DNA of 64,000 nt from Parasaccharibacter apium (GTDB taxonomy: Bacteria; Pseudomonadota; Alphaproteobacteria; Acetobacterales; Acetobacteraceae): contig NZ_MEJG01000003.1 of assembly GCF_002592045.1 (NCBI RefSeq), positions 1 through 64,000 on the forward strand, read 5' to 3'. The notes under the pieces are model-generated. The model made no database searches. It was not told the origin of the DNA and saw nothing but the letters and a program-made list of their open reading frames with translations. The position numbers and the translations under genes were made by a program. Shown here piece by piece: positions 42,896-51,546 of the stretch; positions within the stretch are counted from its first letter, which is position 1; each line of letters starts with the position of its first letter.

Positions 42896-43885
42896 ATGAT
42901 GCAGGCCGTTGCTACGTCTCCCTCTCGTGCGGCGTTATACAGCCCTGTGGCCTCTCTTATGGCTCGGCAGGACTGGGAACGGCTCTTTGCCGAGGATATT
43001 GAGGCGATCTTAGAGCTCAAACGCAAACATAATGCGGTCATTCTCGCTCATAATTATCAAACGCCGGAAATCTTTCACTGCGTGTCCGATATTCGTGGGG
43101 ATAGCTTAGCCCTTGCTCGTGAGGCCCAAAATCTGGAGCAAGATGTCATCATCATGGCTGGTGTTCACTTCATGGCTGAGACGGTCAAGCTGTTGAACCC
43201 TACAAAAACCGTCCTCATCCCCGATGCTTTGGCGGGGTGCTCCTTAGCTGAAGGCATCACGGCAGAAAACGTCCGCACCTTGCGGGAGCGTCACCCCGGT
43301 GTGCCCGTTGTAACCTATGTAAATAGCTCCGCCGCAGTAAAGGCTGAGACGGATGTTTGCTGTACCTCTGGCAATGCGCGGCGTGTTGTGGAGAGCCTCG
43401 GCGTGCCAGAAGTCATCATGATTCCCGATGAGTTCCTCGCACGGAACATCGAGCGGGAGACGGGCATTAAGATGCATACATGGTCCGCCCGTTGTGAGGT
43501 GCATGAGCGTTTCACCCCGCAGGAAATCCGCCAATATCGGCGTATGCATGGCCCGCTCCATATCATCGCCCATCCAGAATGTTCCCCCGATGTTGTGGCT
43601 GAGGCCGATCATGCAGGCTCCACTGCCAGCATGATGGACTATATCGCCCAACATAAGCCCGAAAAGGTCATGCTCATCACCGAATGTTCGATGAGCGATA
43701 ATCTCGCTGCGATGCACCCACAAACCAACTTCATCCGCCCCTGTAATCTTTGCCCGCATATGAAGCGCATCACGCTCAAAAATATTCGTCAGGCCCTAGA
43801 GACCATGAGCACAGAAGTCACCATCCCAGCCGACCTCCAAGCCCCGGCGCGCCGTTCAGTCGAGCGCATGTTGGCCATTAAGTGA
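42896..43885 (+). CDS. nadA: Quinolinate synthase
   Basis: NadA is a [4Fe-4S] enzyme that condenses iminoaspartate with dihydroxyacetone phosphate to make quinolinate, the second step of de novo NAD synthesis. The 329-residue protein (ATG 42896, AAGGA 7 bp upstream) shows VILAHNYQTPEIFHCVSDIRGDSLALAREA, GVHFMAETVKLLNP, DALAGCSLA, HPECSPDV and PCNLCPHMKRI. The last three supply the three cluster cysteines. An earlier in-frame start at 42830 would run through the promoter and operator and is rejected. The nadB gene follows at once. Confidence 0.97.
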   Translation: MMQAVATSPSRAALYSPVASLMARQDWERLFAEDIEAILELKRKHNAVILAHNYQTPEIFHCVSDIRGDSLALAREAQNLEQDVIIMAGVHFMAETVKLLNPTKTVLIPDALAGCSLAEGITAENVRTLRERHPGVPVVTYVNSSAAVKAETDVCCTSGNARRVVESLGVPEVIMIPDEFLARNIERETGIKMHTWSARCEVHERFTPQEIRQYRRMHGPLHIIAHPECSPDVVAEADHAGSTASMMDYIAQHKPEKVMLITECSMSDNLAAMHPQTNFIRPCNLCPHMKRITLKNIRQALETMSTEVTIPADLQAPARRSVERMLAIK

Positions 43886-43896
43886 GGGCACGTCCC

Positions 43897-45360
43897 ATGC
43901 AGGGAGATAGCCTCTCCCGCTATGCTGGCTGGCCCATCATCATCGGGGCCGGTCTGGCGGGGCTTATGGCCGCGTTGGAGCTTGAGGAGCCATGCCTCAT
44001 CCTCGCCCCCAGCTTCACAGGGGAAGGCACAGCCAGCACCCTTGCCCAAGGAGGCATGGCCGCCGCTATTGGCCCAGAGGATAGCCCCGCCCTCCATGCC
44101 GCAGATACACTCAAAGCCGGGGCAGGCTTATGTGACCCCGCCATGGTCCAGCGCATCACCGAGGCCGGGCCGCACGCTGTTGAAACGCTGCTCCGCCTTG
44201 ATGTCCCCCTCGCACGTGATGAGGCAGGTCAACTCGCCCTGCATTTAGAGGCCGCCCATAGCCGTAAGCGAATTGTCTTTGCCGGGGGCGACCGTAGCGG
44301 GCACGTGATGTTGCATCACACACTCCAAGCCGCCCGCAAAAAAGAGACCATCCATTGGCTTGAAGGCACGCTAGAAGGGTTTTACGCACCCGATGGTAGC
44401 CTCCAAGGGGTATGGAGTTCCGCCGGGTTTATCCCAACAGGCCGGTGTATTTTAGCCAGCGGTGGTTGCGGCGGGTTGTATCAACATACCACCAGCCCAT
44501 TAGCAAATCGTGGCATTACACTCGCACTTGCCGCACAGGCAGGGGCCACATTACGGGATATGGAGTTTACGCAATTCCACCCCACCGCTCTTATCGCAGC
44601 AGAACCCACGCACCGCCTCGCCCTCATTAGCGAAGCCGCACGCGGGGCGGGAGCCGTACTGCGTTTGGAAGATGGTTCCCGCTTTACAGAAGAACTCGCC
44701 CCGCGCGATGTTGTTAGCCGTGCTATCGCTGCACAGCTCCAGCAAGGCCACCGCGTGTTTTTGGATGGCCGCACCCTATCGGGCAGGGCCTTTAGTGCGC
44801 ACTTCCCCGCTATTACGCAGGCATGTCACGCCGCAGGATACGACCCTGATAACCAAATGCTGCCTGTTCAACCAGCCATGCATTATCACATGGGCGGGCT
44901 AAAGGTGGATCATAAAGGCCGGACCACGCTTCCCGGCCTCTGGGCCTGTGGGGAAGTGGCCTGCACGGGGCTACATGGGGCCAATAGGCTCGCCAGCAAT
45001 TCATTGCTCGAGGCTCTCTTATGCGGGCAATGGGCAGGGCAGGATGTCAATGCGTGTGTAGCAGATGCGTCCCCTACCATCATGGCCGCACCACCCTGCC
45101 CTACCGCCTCAACGGATTGGCCTTTGCGGGTGGAGATGCAGCACCATCTTGGTATCCTCCGCACCCGTACGGGGATAGAGCAACTCTTAGAGCGGACCCT
45201 CCCTCTTGCACGGCATAATCTATGTGCCCTTACAGCCTCTTTCATCGCGTGGGGGGCTTTGCACCGCCTAGAGCAACGCGGCGCGCATTGGCGTGATGAT
45301 GCCCCCGGCCTCCAACCTGCCCGCCATTATGACTGGCACTTACACGACCTCCCCTTATAA
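43897..45360 (+). CDS. nadB: L-aspartate oxidase
   Basis: This FAD enzyme oxidises L-aspartate to iminoaspartate for NadA. From ATG 43897 it has 487 residues. The FAD-binding start is WPIIIGAGLAGLMAALELE, followed by TLAQGGMAAAIG, ASGGCGGLYQHTTSP, MEFTQFHPTAL and the C-terminal GEVACTGLHGANRLASNSLLEAL. A GTG at 43882 overlaps the nadA stop, but the ATG at 43897 has GAGGG about 8 bp upstream and is the better start. It is part of nadABC. Confidence 0.95.
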   Translation: MQGDSLSRYAGWPIIIGAGLAGLMAALELEEPCLILAPSFTGEGTASTLAQGGMAAAIGPEDSPALHAADTLKAGAGLCDPAMVQRITEAGPHAVETLLRLDVPLARDEAGQLALHLEAAHSRKRIVFAGGDRSGHVMLHHTLQAARKKETIHWLEGTLEGFYAPDGSLQGVWSSAGFIPTGRCILASGGCGGLYQHTTSPLANRGITLALAAQAGATLRDMEFTQFHPTALIAAEPTHRLALISEAARGAGAVLRLEDGSRFTEELAPRDVVSRAIAAQLQQGHRVFLDGRTLSGRAFSAHFPAITQACHAAGYDPDNQMLPVQPAMHYHMGGLKVDHKGRTTLPGLWACGEVACTGLHGANRLASNSLLEALLCGQWAGQDVNACVADASPTIMAAPPCPTASTDWPLRVEMQHHLGILRTRTGIEQLLERTLPLARHNLCALTASFIAWGALHRLEQRGAHWRDDAPGLQPARHYDWHLHDLPL

Positions 45361-45373
45361 AACGGATTTCCTC

Positions 45374-46243
45374 ATGGCTCTTGAAACTCTCTTTCTGCCC
45401 GACCTCCTTTGGGAACCTGTCATCACCACCGCCCTACGGGAGGATTTCGGCACGGGGGGTGATGTAACGACCCAATCACTCCTTGCCGGGCAACCATCCT
45501 TACGGGCCAGCTTTGTTGCTCGGCAAGCAGGACGATTAGCCGGTCTCCCCGGTGCCCGCTTGGCCTTCTCCTTGCTAGATAAGGACACACGCTTCACCCC
45601 GCTCAAGCAAGACGGTGACCACATTGCAAAAGGCGATGTCCTTGCCGAGGTAGAAGGCCCTGCTAGTGCCGTGCTAGGGGGTGAGCGCGTCGCCCTTAAC
45701 CTCCTCTCTCACCTTAGTGGCATTGCAACCATGACAGAGCAGATTGTCGAAGCCGTTGAGGGTACAGGCGTGCGGGTATGCTGCACACGCAAAACACTCC
45801 CCGGCTTACGCGCTTTGCAAAAATATGCCGTCCGCGCTGGTGGGGGGAGCAATCACCGCCATAGGCTTGATGATGCGATTATGCTCAAAGATAATCACCT
45901 TGCCCTTTTTGGCAGCACCATTCCCGCAGCCCTAAAAGCAGCACGCCAACGGGCTGGGCATCTCATGAAGATTGAATTAGAGGTCGACTCCCTCGCTCAA
46001 CTGGCCGAGGCCCTTGCATGCCCTTATGGGCCGGATGCGTATTTGCTGGATAATATGACACCGGACATGCTGCGCGAGGCTGTGCGTATGGTCCAAGGCC
46101 GCGCTATTACCGAGGCTTCCGGCGGGATTACACCAGCTACAGCCCGTAGCATGGCAGAAAGCGGGGTGGATTGTCTCTCCCTCGGCTGGTTGACCCATAG
46201 CGTCACCGCCCTTGATATTGGGCTCGACATCACCACCGCCTAA
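45374..46243 (+). CDS. nadC: Nicotinate-nucleotide pyrophosphorylase (quinolinate phosphoribosyltransferase)
   Basis: NadC converts quinolinate and PRPP to nicotinate mononucleotide. The 289-residue protein (ATG 45374) shows LREDFGTGGDVTTQSLL, NLLSHLSGIATMTEQIV, CTRKTLPGLRALQKYAVRAGGGSNHRHRLDDAIMLKDNHLAL and the C-terminal EASGGITPATARSMAESGVDCLSLGWLTHS, all diagnostic. Earlier in-frame ATGs would extend into nadB. It is the last gene of nadABC and is convergent with gloB. Confidence 0.96.
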   Translation: MALETLFLPDLLWEPVITTALREDFGTGGDVTTQSLLAGQPSLRASFVARQAGRLAGLPGARLAFSLLDKDTRFTPLKQDGDHIAKGDVLAEVEGPASAVLGGERVALNLLSHLSGIATMTEQIVEAVEGTGVRVCCTRKTLPGLRALQKYAVRAGGGSNHRHRLDDAIMLKDNHLALFGSTIPAALKAARQRAGHLMKIELEVDSLAQLAEALACPYGPDAYLLDNMTPDMLREAVRMVQGRAITEASGGITPATARSMAESGVDCLSLGWLTHSVTALDIGLDITTA

Positions 46244-46252
46244 CCCCTTTTG

Positions 46253-46963
46253 TTAGAATTGGTCCTTCTGCTGTCGTAACTGCGCTAAGGCCTCTACCGA
46301 TGGAGCGGTAAGGAAAGGGTTTGTCTGCCGCTCTACCCCTAACGTTACTGGGACAGATGGCCGCCCAGCCTCGCGCAGACGGGCAACCTCCGCCACACGC
46401 GCCTGAAAGGCAGGGCTATCCTGCCCAAGAGAGGCGATGAACTTTAAATTACCCTGCGTATATTCATGACCGGGGCATAGCATGGTCTCATCAGGGAGGG
46501 CATCAAACTGCCGAAAGCTTTTAAAAAGCTGCTCGGCTGTGCCCTCAAAGAGGCGACCACTCCCCCCGCTAAAGAGCGTATCCCCACTAAAGAGGGCAGA
46601 ATACTCCCCTTCTAGCTTATAACAAAGATGGTCCAGCGTATGGCCCGGCGTTGCAAAAACATGGAAGCTCAGCCCCGCTAGTGAGAGCCTCTCCCCACCC
46701 TTTAAGGGATGATCAATCTCGGCAATATCAGCGGGGCCATAAATGGGCGCATGATAACGCTCCCGCAATGCTGCAACACCACCGATATGATCATTATGAT
46801 GATGCGTTAATAAAATAGCAGCGGGAGGCTGCTCTCCCAACAAGGTCATCACAGGGGCCGCCTCGCCAGGGTCAATCACCACCCAAGGCATGGTCGCACT
46901 CTGACGCACACACCACACATAATTATCTTTAAACGCGCAAAGCGGCTTAATCTCTACCGTCAT
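46253..46963 (-). CDS. gloB: Hydroxyacylglutathione hydrolase (glyoxalase II)
   Basis: GloB hydrolyses S-D-lactoylglutathione, completing methylglyoxal detoxification in the cytoplasm. The 236-residue metallo-beta-lactamase fold carries the binuclear site motif LTHHHNDHIGG, then ATPGHTLDHLCY, LFSGDTLFSGGSGRLFEGT and LCPGHEYTQGNLKF. The C-terminal helical domain with TNPFLT is that of GloB rather than a generic lactamase. It is divergent from psd (130-bp gap) and ends 9 bp from nadC. Confidence 0.94.
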   Translation of the reverse strand: MTVEIKPLCAFKDNYVWCVRQSATMPWVVIDPGEAAPVMTLLGEQPPAAILLTHHHNDHIGGVAALRERYHAPIYGPADIAEIDHPLKGGERLSLAGLSFHVFATPGHTLDHLCYKLEGEYSALFSGDTLFSGGSGRLFEGTAEQLFKSFRQFDALPDETMLCPGHEYTQGNLKFIASLGQDSPAFQARVAEVARLREAGRPSVPVTLGVERQTNPFLTAPSVEALAQLRQQKDQF

Positions 46964-47093
46964 AAGGCCCTTACCTCTCCAAAACCATCAGCCCTTAAAA
47001 TGGATGTCGCCTCCCTAGGTGACAACACCCGCTCCACCATTGTTTTATGCAGCGTACCTCATAGAAAGACTTGACCCACCCGATAGGTGACGT

Positions 47094-47783
47094 ATGAGTA
47101 ATGATATGTCACTCATCAAATCATTCAAACTCGTTCTTGCGCCGCCCCACCGTGCGGCTACTCCATTCCTGACAGCGGGCCTGCTGACAGCCATTCTCGG
47201 GCGGCTGACACCGTGGCGTCTCACCCGTGCGGTAGGCACCGCCGGATTCGCCTTTACGGGCTTCTGCCTCTATTTCTTCCGCAACCCACGCCGAACATCC
47301 CCACAGGGGGATAATCTCGTCCTCTCTAGTGCTGATGGTCGCGTAACGGGCGTTTCTCTTGTTGCACCTCCAGCTGCTTTGGAGATGGGCAATGCCCCTG
47401 TATGGCGGGTTTCTACCTTCCTCTCTGTCTTAGATGTCCATGTAAATCGTATGCCCGTTAGCGGGACTGTCTCTAAAATTGCCTATCATGCAGGCCGGTT
47501 CCTCAATGCCAGCTTAGATAAAGCCTCCGAGCATAATGAGCGGAACGAGCTGCGTATTACACTTGATGATGGCCGTCAGCTTGCCGTTGTCCAAATTGCT
47601 GGTCTCATCGCACGGCGTATCCTCTGTGATGTGCAAGAAGGTGAGCGCGTAAAAGCGGGCGAGCTTTTCGGTCTCATCCGCTTTGGCTCCCGCACGGATA
47701 TCTACCTTCCCCCCGGCATCACCCCTGAAGTCTTAGAAGGGCAGACGATGATTGGTGGTGAAACCATCATCGCACGGCTCTAA
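47094..47783 (+). CDS. psd: Phosphatidylserine decarboxylase proenzyme
   Basis: Psd makes phosphatidylethanolamine. The 229-residue sequence is the short alphaproteobacterial type. It has an N-terminal membrane-associated region (TAILGRLTPWRLTRAVGTAGFAFTGFCLYFFRNPRR), then STFLSVLDVHVNRMPVSGTV. The autocleavage site IRFGSRTDIYLPPG lies near residue 202. The Ser after Gly becomes the pyruvoyl group, giving a 3-kDa alpha chain. pssA follows after 10 bp, pairing the two steps from CDP-diacylglycerol. Confidence 0.95.
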   Translation: MSNDMSLIKSFKLVLAPPHRAATPFLTAGLLTAILGRLTPWRLTRAVGTAGFAFTGFCLYFFRNPRRTSPQGDNLVLSSADGRVTGVSLVAPPAALEMGNAPVWRVSTFLSVLDVHVNRMPVSGTVSKIAYHAGRFLNASLDKASEHNERNELRITLDDGRQLAVVQIAGLIARRILCDVQEGERVKAGELFGLIRFGSRTDIYLPPGITPEVLEGQTMIGGETIIARL

Positions 47784-47793
47784 CGAGTTCGCC

Positions 47794-48660
47794 ATGCAAA
47801 AACCTACATCTGGTAAAATCATGGTCCGCCGTTACCGGCGCAAACGCCGCCGTGTTCATGGCCGTTCCTTCAATCGCCTAGTGCCGAACATCCTTACCAT
47901 GCTCGGCCTCTGCGCGGGGCTAAGCGCGATTAAGTTCTCCATGACGGGGCACTTCACCCACGCAGCAGCGGCTTTGCTCATCGCCGCTTGTATGGATGGG
48001 CTAGATGGCCGCATTGCCCGCCTCTTAAAAGGGACATCCCGTTTTGGGGCGGAGTTTGATAGCCTTTCGGACTTTGTGTGTTTTGGTGTCGTCCCGCCTT
48101 TTATCCTCATGCTATGGGCCTTACCTGCGACAGAGCGGCTCTCCTTCATCCCTTTCATTTTATTCACCGTGTGCATGGCCTTACGCCTTGCACGGTTTAA
48201 TTCTGCTTTGGATGATGATACCGCGCCGGAATATGCCGCTAACTTCTTCTCCGGTGTGCCGGCCCCTGCCGGGGCGGGGCTTGCTCTTTTCCCCGTCTTT
48301 TTGGGGTTGGAAGCCCATCGCAACCACTTAGAGGGGGTTGCTCGTTTTGCTCACTCCCCGTGGTTGGCCGCTACCTGCTTGATTGTAACGGCGTTCCTCC
48401 TTGTCTCGACCTTGCCTATTTGGTCGTTTAAGAACTTCAAGGTCCCCTCCCGCTATATTCTGCCTATGCTGGTCGGCACGGGCGCTTATGCAGCCATTCT
48501 GATCGCAGAGCCCTGGGGGGCCTTAGCCGCTGCGGGCATAATTTACCTTATTATGATCCCTCTCTCACGCCGTTCTTATTGGCGGCTACGCCGCGAGGCA
48601 GAGGATTCTTGGGAGACTGTAGAGGATGACCCGCCCTCTGCTAATTCCACCAAGGCGTGA
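47794..48660 (+). CDS. pssA: CDP-diacylglycerol--serine O-phosphatidyltransferase
   Basis: This inner-membrane enzyme makes phosphatidylserine for Psd. The CDP-alcohol phosphotransferase motif is complete: DGLDGRIARLLKGTSRFGAEFDSLSD. The protein has 288 residues from ATG 47794, an Arg-rich N-terminus (VRRYRRKRRRVHGRSF) and about eight hydrophobic segments. ATG 47821 is an alternative start. Its 3' end overlaps the 3' end of the Hyf-I-like gene on the other strand by 85 bp. Confidence 0.93.
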   Translation: MQKPTSGKIMVRRYRRKRRRVHGRSFNRLVPNILTMLGLCAGLSAIKFSMTGHFTHAAAALLIAACMDGLDGRIARLLKGTSRFGAEFDSLSDFVCFGVVPPFILMLWALPATERLSFIPFILFTVCMALRLARFNSALDDDTAPEYAANFFSGVPAPAGAGLALFPVFLGLEAHRNHLEGVARFAHSPWLAATCLIVTAFLLVSTLPIWSFKNFKVPSRYILPMLVGTGAYAAILIAEPWGALAAAGIIYLIMIPLSRRSYWRLRREAEDSWETVEDDPPSANSTKA

Positions 48661-49142
48661 AGAATAGCCTCTGGTGAAGGCGGGCAACCGGGGATAGTGC
48701 TATATACACGGCTAAGGGCAGCAATCCCACCTAGCGTTGTATAGTTACTTCCCCACAGCCCGCCATTATAAGCGCAATCCCCTATAGCAATCAGGCTGCG
48801 CCCGGGGGGCATAGCCTCCCACGCGCTGGCTAATCCCCCCGCGCTAGAGCGCGTCACTGCCCCTGTTACGAGCAACCAATCAGCATCTTGAGGGTGTTGT
48901 ACGCGCTCAAAGCCACTCGCCTCCAGCGGATAGGCACTGCCTCCCAGAGTGATCAACTCCCTTGCACAGCCTTCACAACTGCCTGTTTCCAAAGTAAAGA
49001 GCCGGATAGATCGTCCACTACGTTGTTTGGCATGAGGCCGCCATTTTTGTACATCCAAGAAAGCGAGGACCATCGTCAAAGGTGCCAATTCCATTCTATA
49101 TTCGCTCTCCTGCAAAACAACGTGTAGACTCCCCTTATACAC
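48576..49142 (-). CDS. NuoB/HyfI-like small subunit of a hydrogenase-4-type complex
   Basis: This 188-residue protein belongs to the NuoB/20-kDa family that carries the terminal [4Fe-4S] cluster in complex I and group-4 hydrogenases. All four cysteines are present: C56 and C59 (SCEGCAREL), C123 (IGDCAYNGG) and C153 (PGCPPSP). The segment PLEASGFERVQHPQDADWLLVTGAVTRSS matches the family's 'DIERFGxxxxxxPRHADxLLVTG' stretch. ATGs at 49094 and 49073 are possible alternative starts. It lies apart from the rest of the complex because a lipid kinase gene in the opposite direction comes between. The poorly conserved C-terminus overlaps pssA. Confidence 0.8.
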   Translation of the reverse strand: MYKGSLHVVLQESEYRMELAPLTMVLAFLDVQKWRPHAKQRSGRSIRLFTLETGSCEGCARELITLGGSAYPLEASGFERVQHPQDADWLLVTGAVTRSSAGGLASAWEAMPPGRSLIAIGDCAYNGGLWGSNYTTLGGIAALSRVYSTIPGCPPSPEAILHALVELAEGGSSSTVSQESSASRRSRQ

Positions 49143-49176
49143 TCAATTATCTCGTCCCCAAAGGAAGTCCCCGCTC

Positions 49177-50148
49177 ATGAGTCAATCAGCCGGCCGTCAT
49201 CTCCTACTGGTGGTCAATCCAACTGCTGGTCATTATACGGAACAAAGACTCACCAATTTTGTTCAACAGCTTGAGCATATAGGATGTGAGGTGCAGGTGG
49301 AACTCACCCGCCGCCAAGGACATAGTACCGAGATTGTCCGAAGCTATCTTGCCCGCAATACACCAGATATCATCATTGCTGGCGGCGGCGATGGCACCAT
49401 TGCCGAAATTGCTCAAGCGATGATGAAGGCTCCTTGCGCTCTTGCGCTCTGGCCAATTGGCTCGGCTAATGTCTTAGCGCGGGAGCTCCATATTCCCTTT
49501 GATGATGCTGAAAATGCAGCCCTCCTCGCCCGTGGCACGAGACGAACTGTTTGGCCTGGTCAAATCACAACGGCTGAACAAACAACCCCAACCTTATTTC
49601 TCCAAATGGCAGGGGTTGGGCTAGATGGGTGGATTGTCCAAAATCTCTCACCGATGCTCAAAAAACACACAGGGCGCGTAGCTTATGTTATTGCAGCCTT
49701 ACAGCTTGCCCTCTCCCGCCCCCTTCCGCCTTTTAAAACACGTGTCGATGGCATCTCTCATCGCACTGTTTTAAGCATCATTTCCAAAGGGCGGCTTTAT
49801 GGGGGACCATTTGCGCTCTTCCGCCATAATCTCCATCACCAACCCGCATTTTCTGTTTTGCTCCTCCACCGGCTTAACCCGTTGCTTATCATCTGGCAGA
49901 TGATCATGATGCGGCTTAAACGACGCCCTTCCTCCAACCCCGCTTTTACCATCCTTACCGGAGAGACAATTATCTGTGATCACACCAGTCCCATCCCTGC
50001 CCAAAGTGATGGAGATTTTCGCGGGGTAACACCACTGCGCATTACAAGCGCACCAACCCTCTTAAAAATTATTGCCCCCCCACAACCGGTAGCCCCATCA
50101 ACCCCATCACAACGCAGCACCAGCGGGCGAAATACCAAGAGACGTTAA
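49177..50148 (+). CDS. Diacylglycerol/lipid kinase family protein (YegS/DagK type)
   Basis: The 323-residue protein has the DAGK catalytic fold: LLLVVNPTAGH at the N-terminus, the nucleotide loop IIAGGGDGTIAEIA (about residues 67-80) and WPIGSANVLARELHIP. The C-terminal beta-sandwich is present (MAGVGLDGWIV ... ITSAPTLLKII). It phosphorylates a lipid such as diacylglycerol or a sphingoid base. It is set against the surrounding minus-strand Hyf-like genes: it starts 34 bp from the small-subunit gene (divergent) and its 3' end overlaps the large-subunit gene by 42 bp (convergent). Confidence 0.88.
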   Translation: MSQSAGRHLLLVVNPTAGHYTEQRLTNFVQQLEHIGCEVQVELTRRQGHSTEIVRSYLARNTPDIIIAGGGDGTIAEIAQAMMKAPCALALWPIGSANVLARELHIPFDDAENAALLARGTRRTVWPGQITTAEQTTPTLFLQMAGVGLDGWIVQNLSPMLKKHTGRVAYVIAALQLALSRPLPPFKTRVDGISHRTVLSIISKGRLYGGPFALFRHNLHHQPAFSVLLLHRLNPLLIIWQMIMMRLKRRPSSNPAFTILTGETIICDHTSPIPAQSDGDFRGVTPLRITSAPTLLKIIAPPQPVAPSTPSQRSTSGRNTKRR

Positions 50149-51546
50149 CATCACCTCCACCTCTTCTGGCGGTTGTCCTTCCAGCACTGTTCCCAAAACA
50201 GCCAGAAGGGGCAAAACGGGGTCGCGTATCTGTATCTTTGTAATACGCCCTGCTTCAAGCTGAAGATGGTACCATACGTCCCCATACGCACCCTCCGCAA
50301 CGCCAAGCCCTTCATCTGTGCGCGGGATAACCTCCCCCCCACTATCTTGCCCAAATGATGCGACAATCTGCTCCATAATACGAAGCGATTCCTCACATTC
50401 TACAATGCGCTGGCGATACCGTGCCCAGGCATCACCTTCATGCCGCCTCGCACCACCTAAAGCCTGCACGCGCATACCTTCATCCATCAGGCGGAAATCC
50501 ACATACCGCCCACTAGCCCGGCCAACCACCCCGCCCAAAGCGTACTCCCATGCCAGCCCAGTAGGGATGATAGCACTATTTTTCAGCCGGTTATCCAATA
50601 CACCCATGACCTGTTTGATCTGCATAAGGCGGGGGCGCACCATCAATAATAAGGCCTGTACAAAAGGTAAAATTCCTGTCTCTTCAGACGCTCGCTCTAG
50701 CACGATACTATCGGTCAAACGTCGGGACAGACCATATTCCTCACATAATGCAGCAAGAGCTTCCCGCGCATGATCGCATAAGCTTGCGATCAACCCACCT
50801 CCAACAGAATGCGCTATTTGCCGGAGGTCAAAAAGATGTGCCCCGATGCGCTCCACCTCCAGCAGAATAAGACGTCTATCCCGCTCTTGCGGGTTAGGGC
50901 GACGGCCTTCTGCTTGCTCTAACGCCCTTACAAAGGCCAAAGGGTGTGACACAAACCCACTTGCAGTGATGCGGCTTATCAGCGGCAATGCTTCTTGAGG
51001 GCTCAAACCTATCAAACGGGAGAGCACACCGCGATGCCCAGCAGCAATCTGCACCTCTATTTGCTGCATCACACCTTCAGAGAGAGCATAATCAATCGCC
51101 AACAAACCCGGCACTTGCGTCTGTGATGGCTCCATCCGACACGCAGGCAACGGCTGCCCTCCCCCATCAGCTACAGGCAATGGGTGCGTGGCTAATGGTG
51201 TTGTCAAAAACCAACTACCATCATCAAGGGCAGGGCTATCATCCCGAGCGGACCATGCTTCCACCCCCCATAAATCCCGCGCCATGCGCTCGCCCCATTG
51301 TGCTGCGGGAAAATAAGGCGACACAGCTTGATAATGCCCCTGCTCTATAGCCGTACTCACCAGCAAAGGTTGCTCCCCCGCACATAGGAACAAAGCTGTT
51401 GCCCAAGCCTCATCGGCCCAAAAGGCCAATAAAGCCACTCTACGTTCATTTTGTTGGAGGAAATGTAACCAGCCTGACGCGGATACACGGTAATGGAACA
51501 GCCCTACCCGTTCCCCTCCCTCCAAGATGGGGGCTTCTACCATCAT
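50107..51546 (-). CDS. HyfG/HycE-like large subunit lacking [NiFe] ligands
   Basis: The 479-residue protein is a fused NuoC-NuoD-type subunit. The NuoC-like part ends with FPAAQWGERMARDLWGVEAW (about residues 79-98), and the NuoD/hydrogenase part starts around residue 135 with EPSQTQVPG and IAAGHRGVLSRLIG. The N-terminal metal site, which is CxxC in hydrogenases (ICGIC), reads SRITASGFVSHPLAF (residues 191-205) and has no Cys. The C-terminal site reads RDPVLPL (441-447), again with no Cys. None of the four Ni/Fe ligands exists, so it cannot be a hydrogenase. It is translationally coupled to the HyfF-like gene (ATGA overlap). Confidence 0.82.
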   Translation of the reverse strand: MMVEAPILEGGERVGLFHYRVSASGWLHFLQQNERRVALLAFWADEAWATALFLCAGEQPLLVSTAIEQGHYQAVSPYFPAAQWGERMARDLWGVEAWSARDDSPALDDGSWFLTTPLATHPLPVADGGGQPLPACRMEPSQTQVPGLLAIDYALSEGVMQQIEVQIAAGHRGVLSRLIGLSPQEALPLISRITASGFVSHPLAFVRALEQAEGRRPNPQERDRRLILLEVERIGAHLFDLRQIAHSVGGGLIASLCDHAREALAALCEEYGLSRRLTDSIVLERASEETGILPFVQALLLMVRPRLMQIKQVMGVLDNRLKNSAIIPTGLAWEYALGGVVGRASGRYVDFRLMDEGMRVQALGGARRHEGDAWARYRQRIVECEESLRIMEQIVASFGQDSGGEVIPRTDEGLGVAEGAYGDVWYHLQLEAGRITKIQIRDPVLPLLAVLGTVLEGQPPEEVEVMLTSLGISPAGAAL

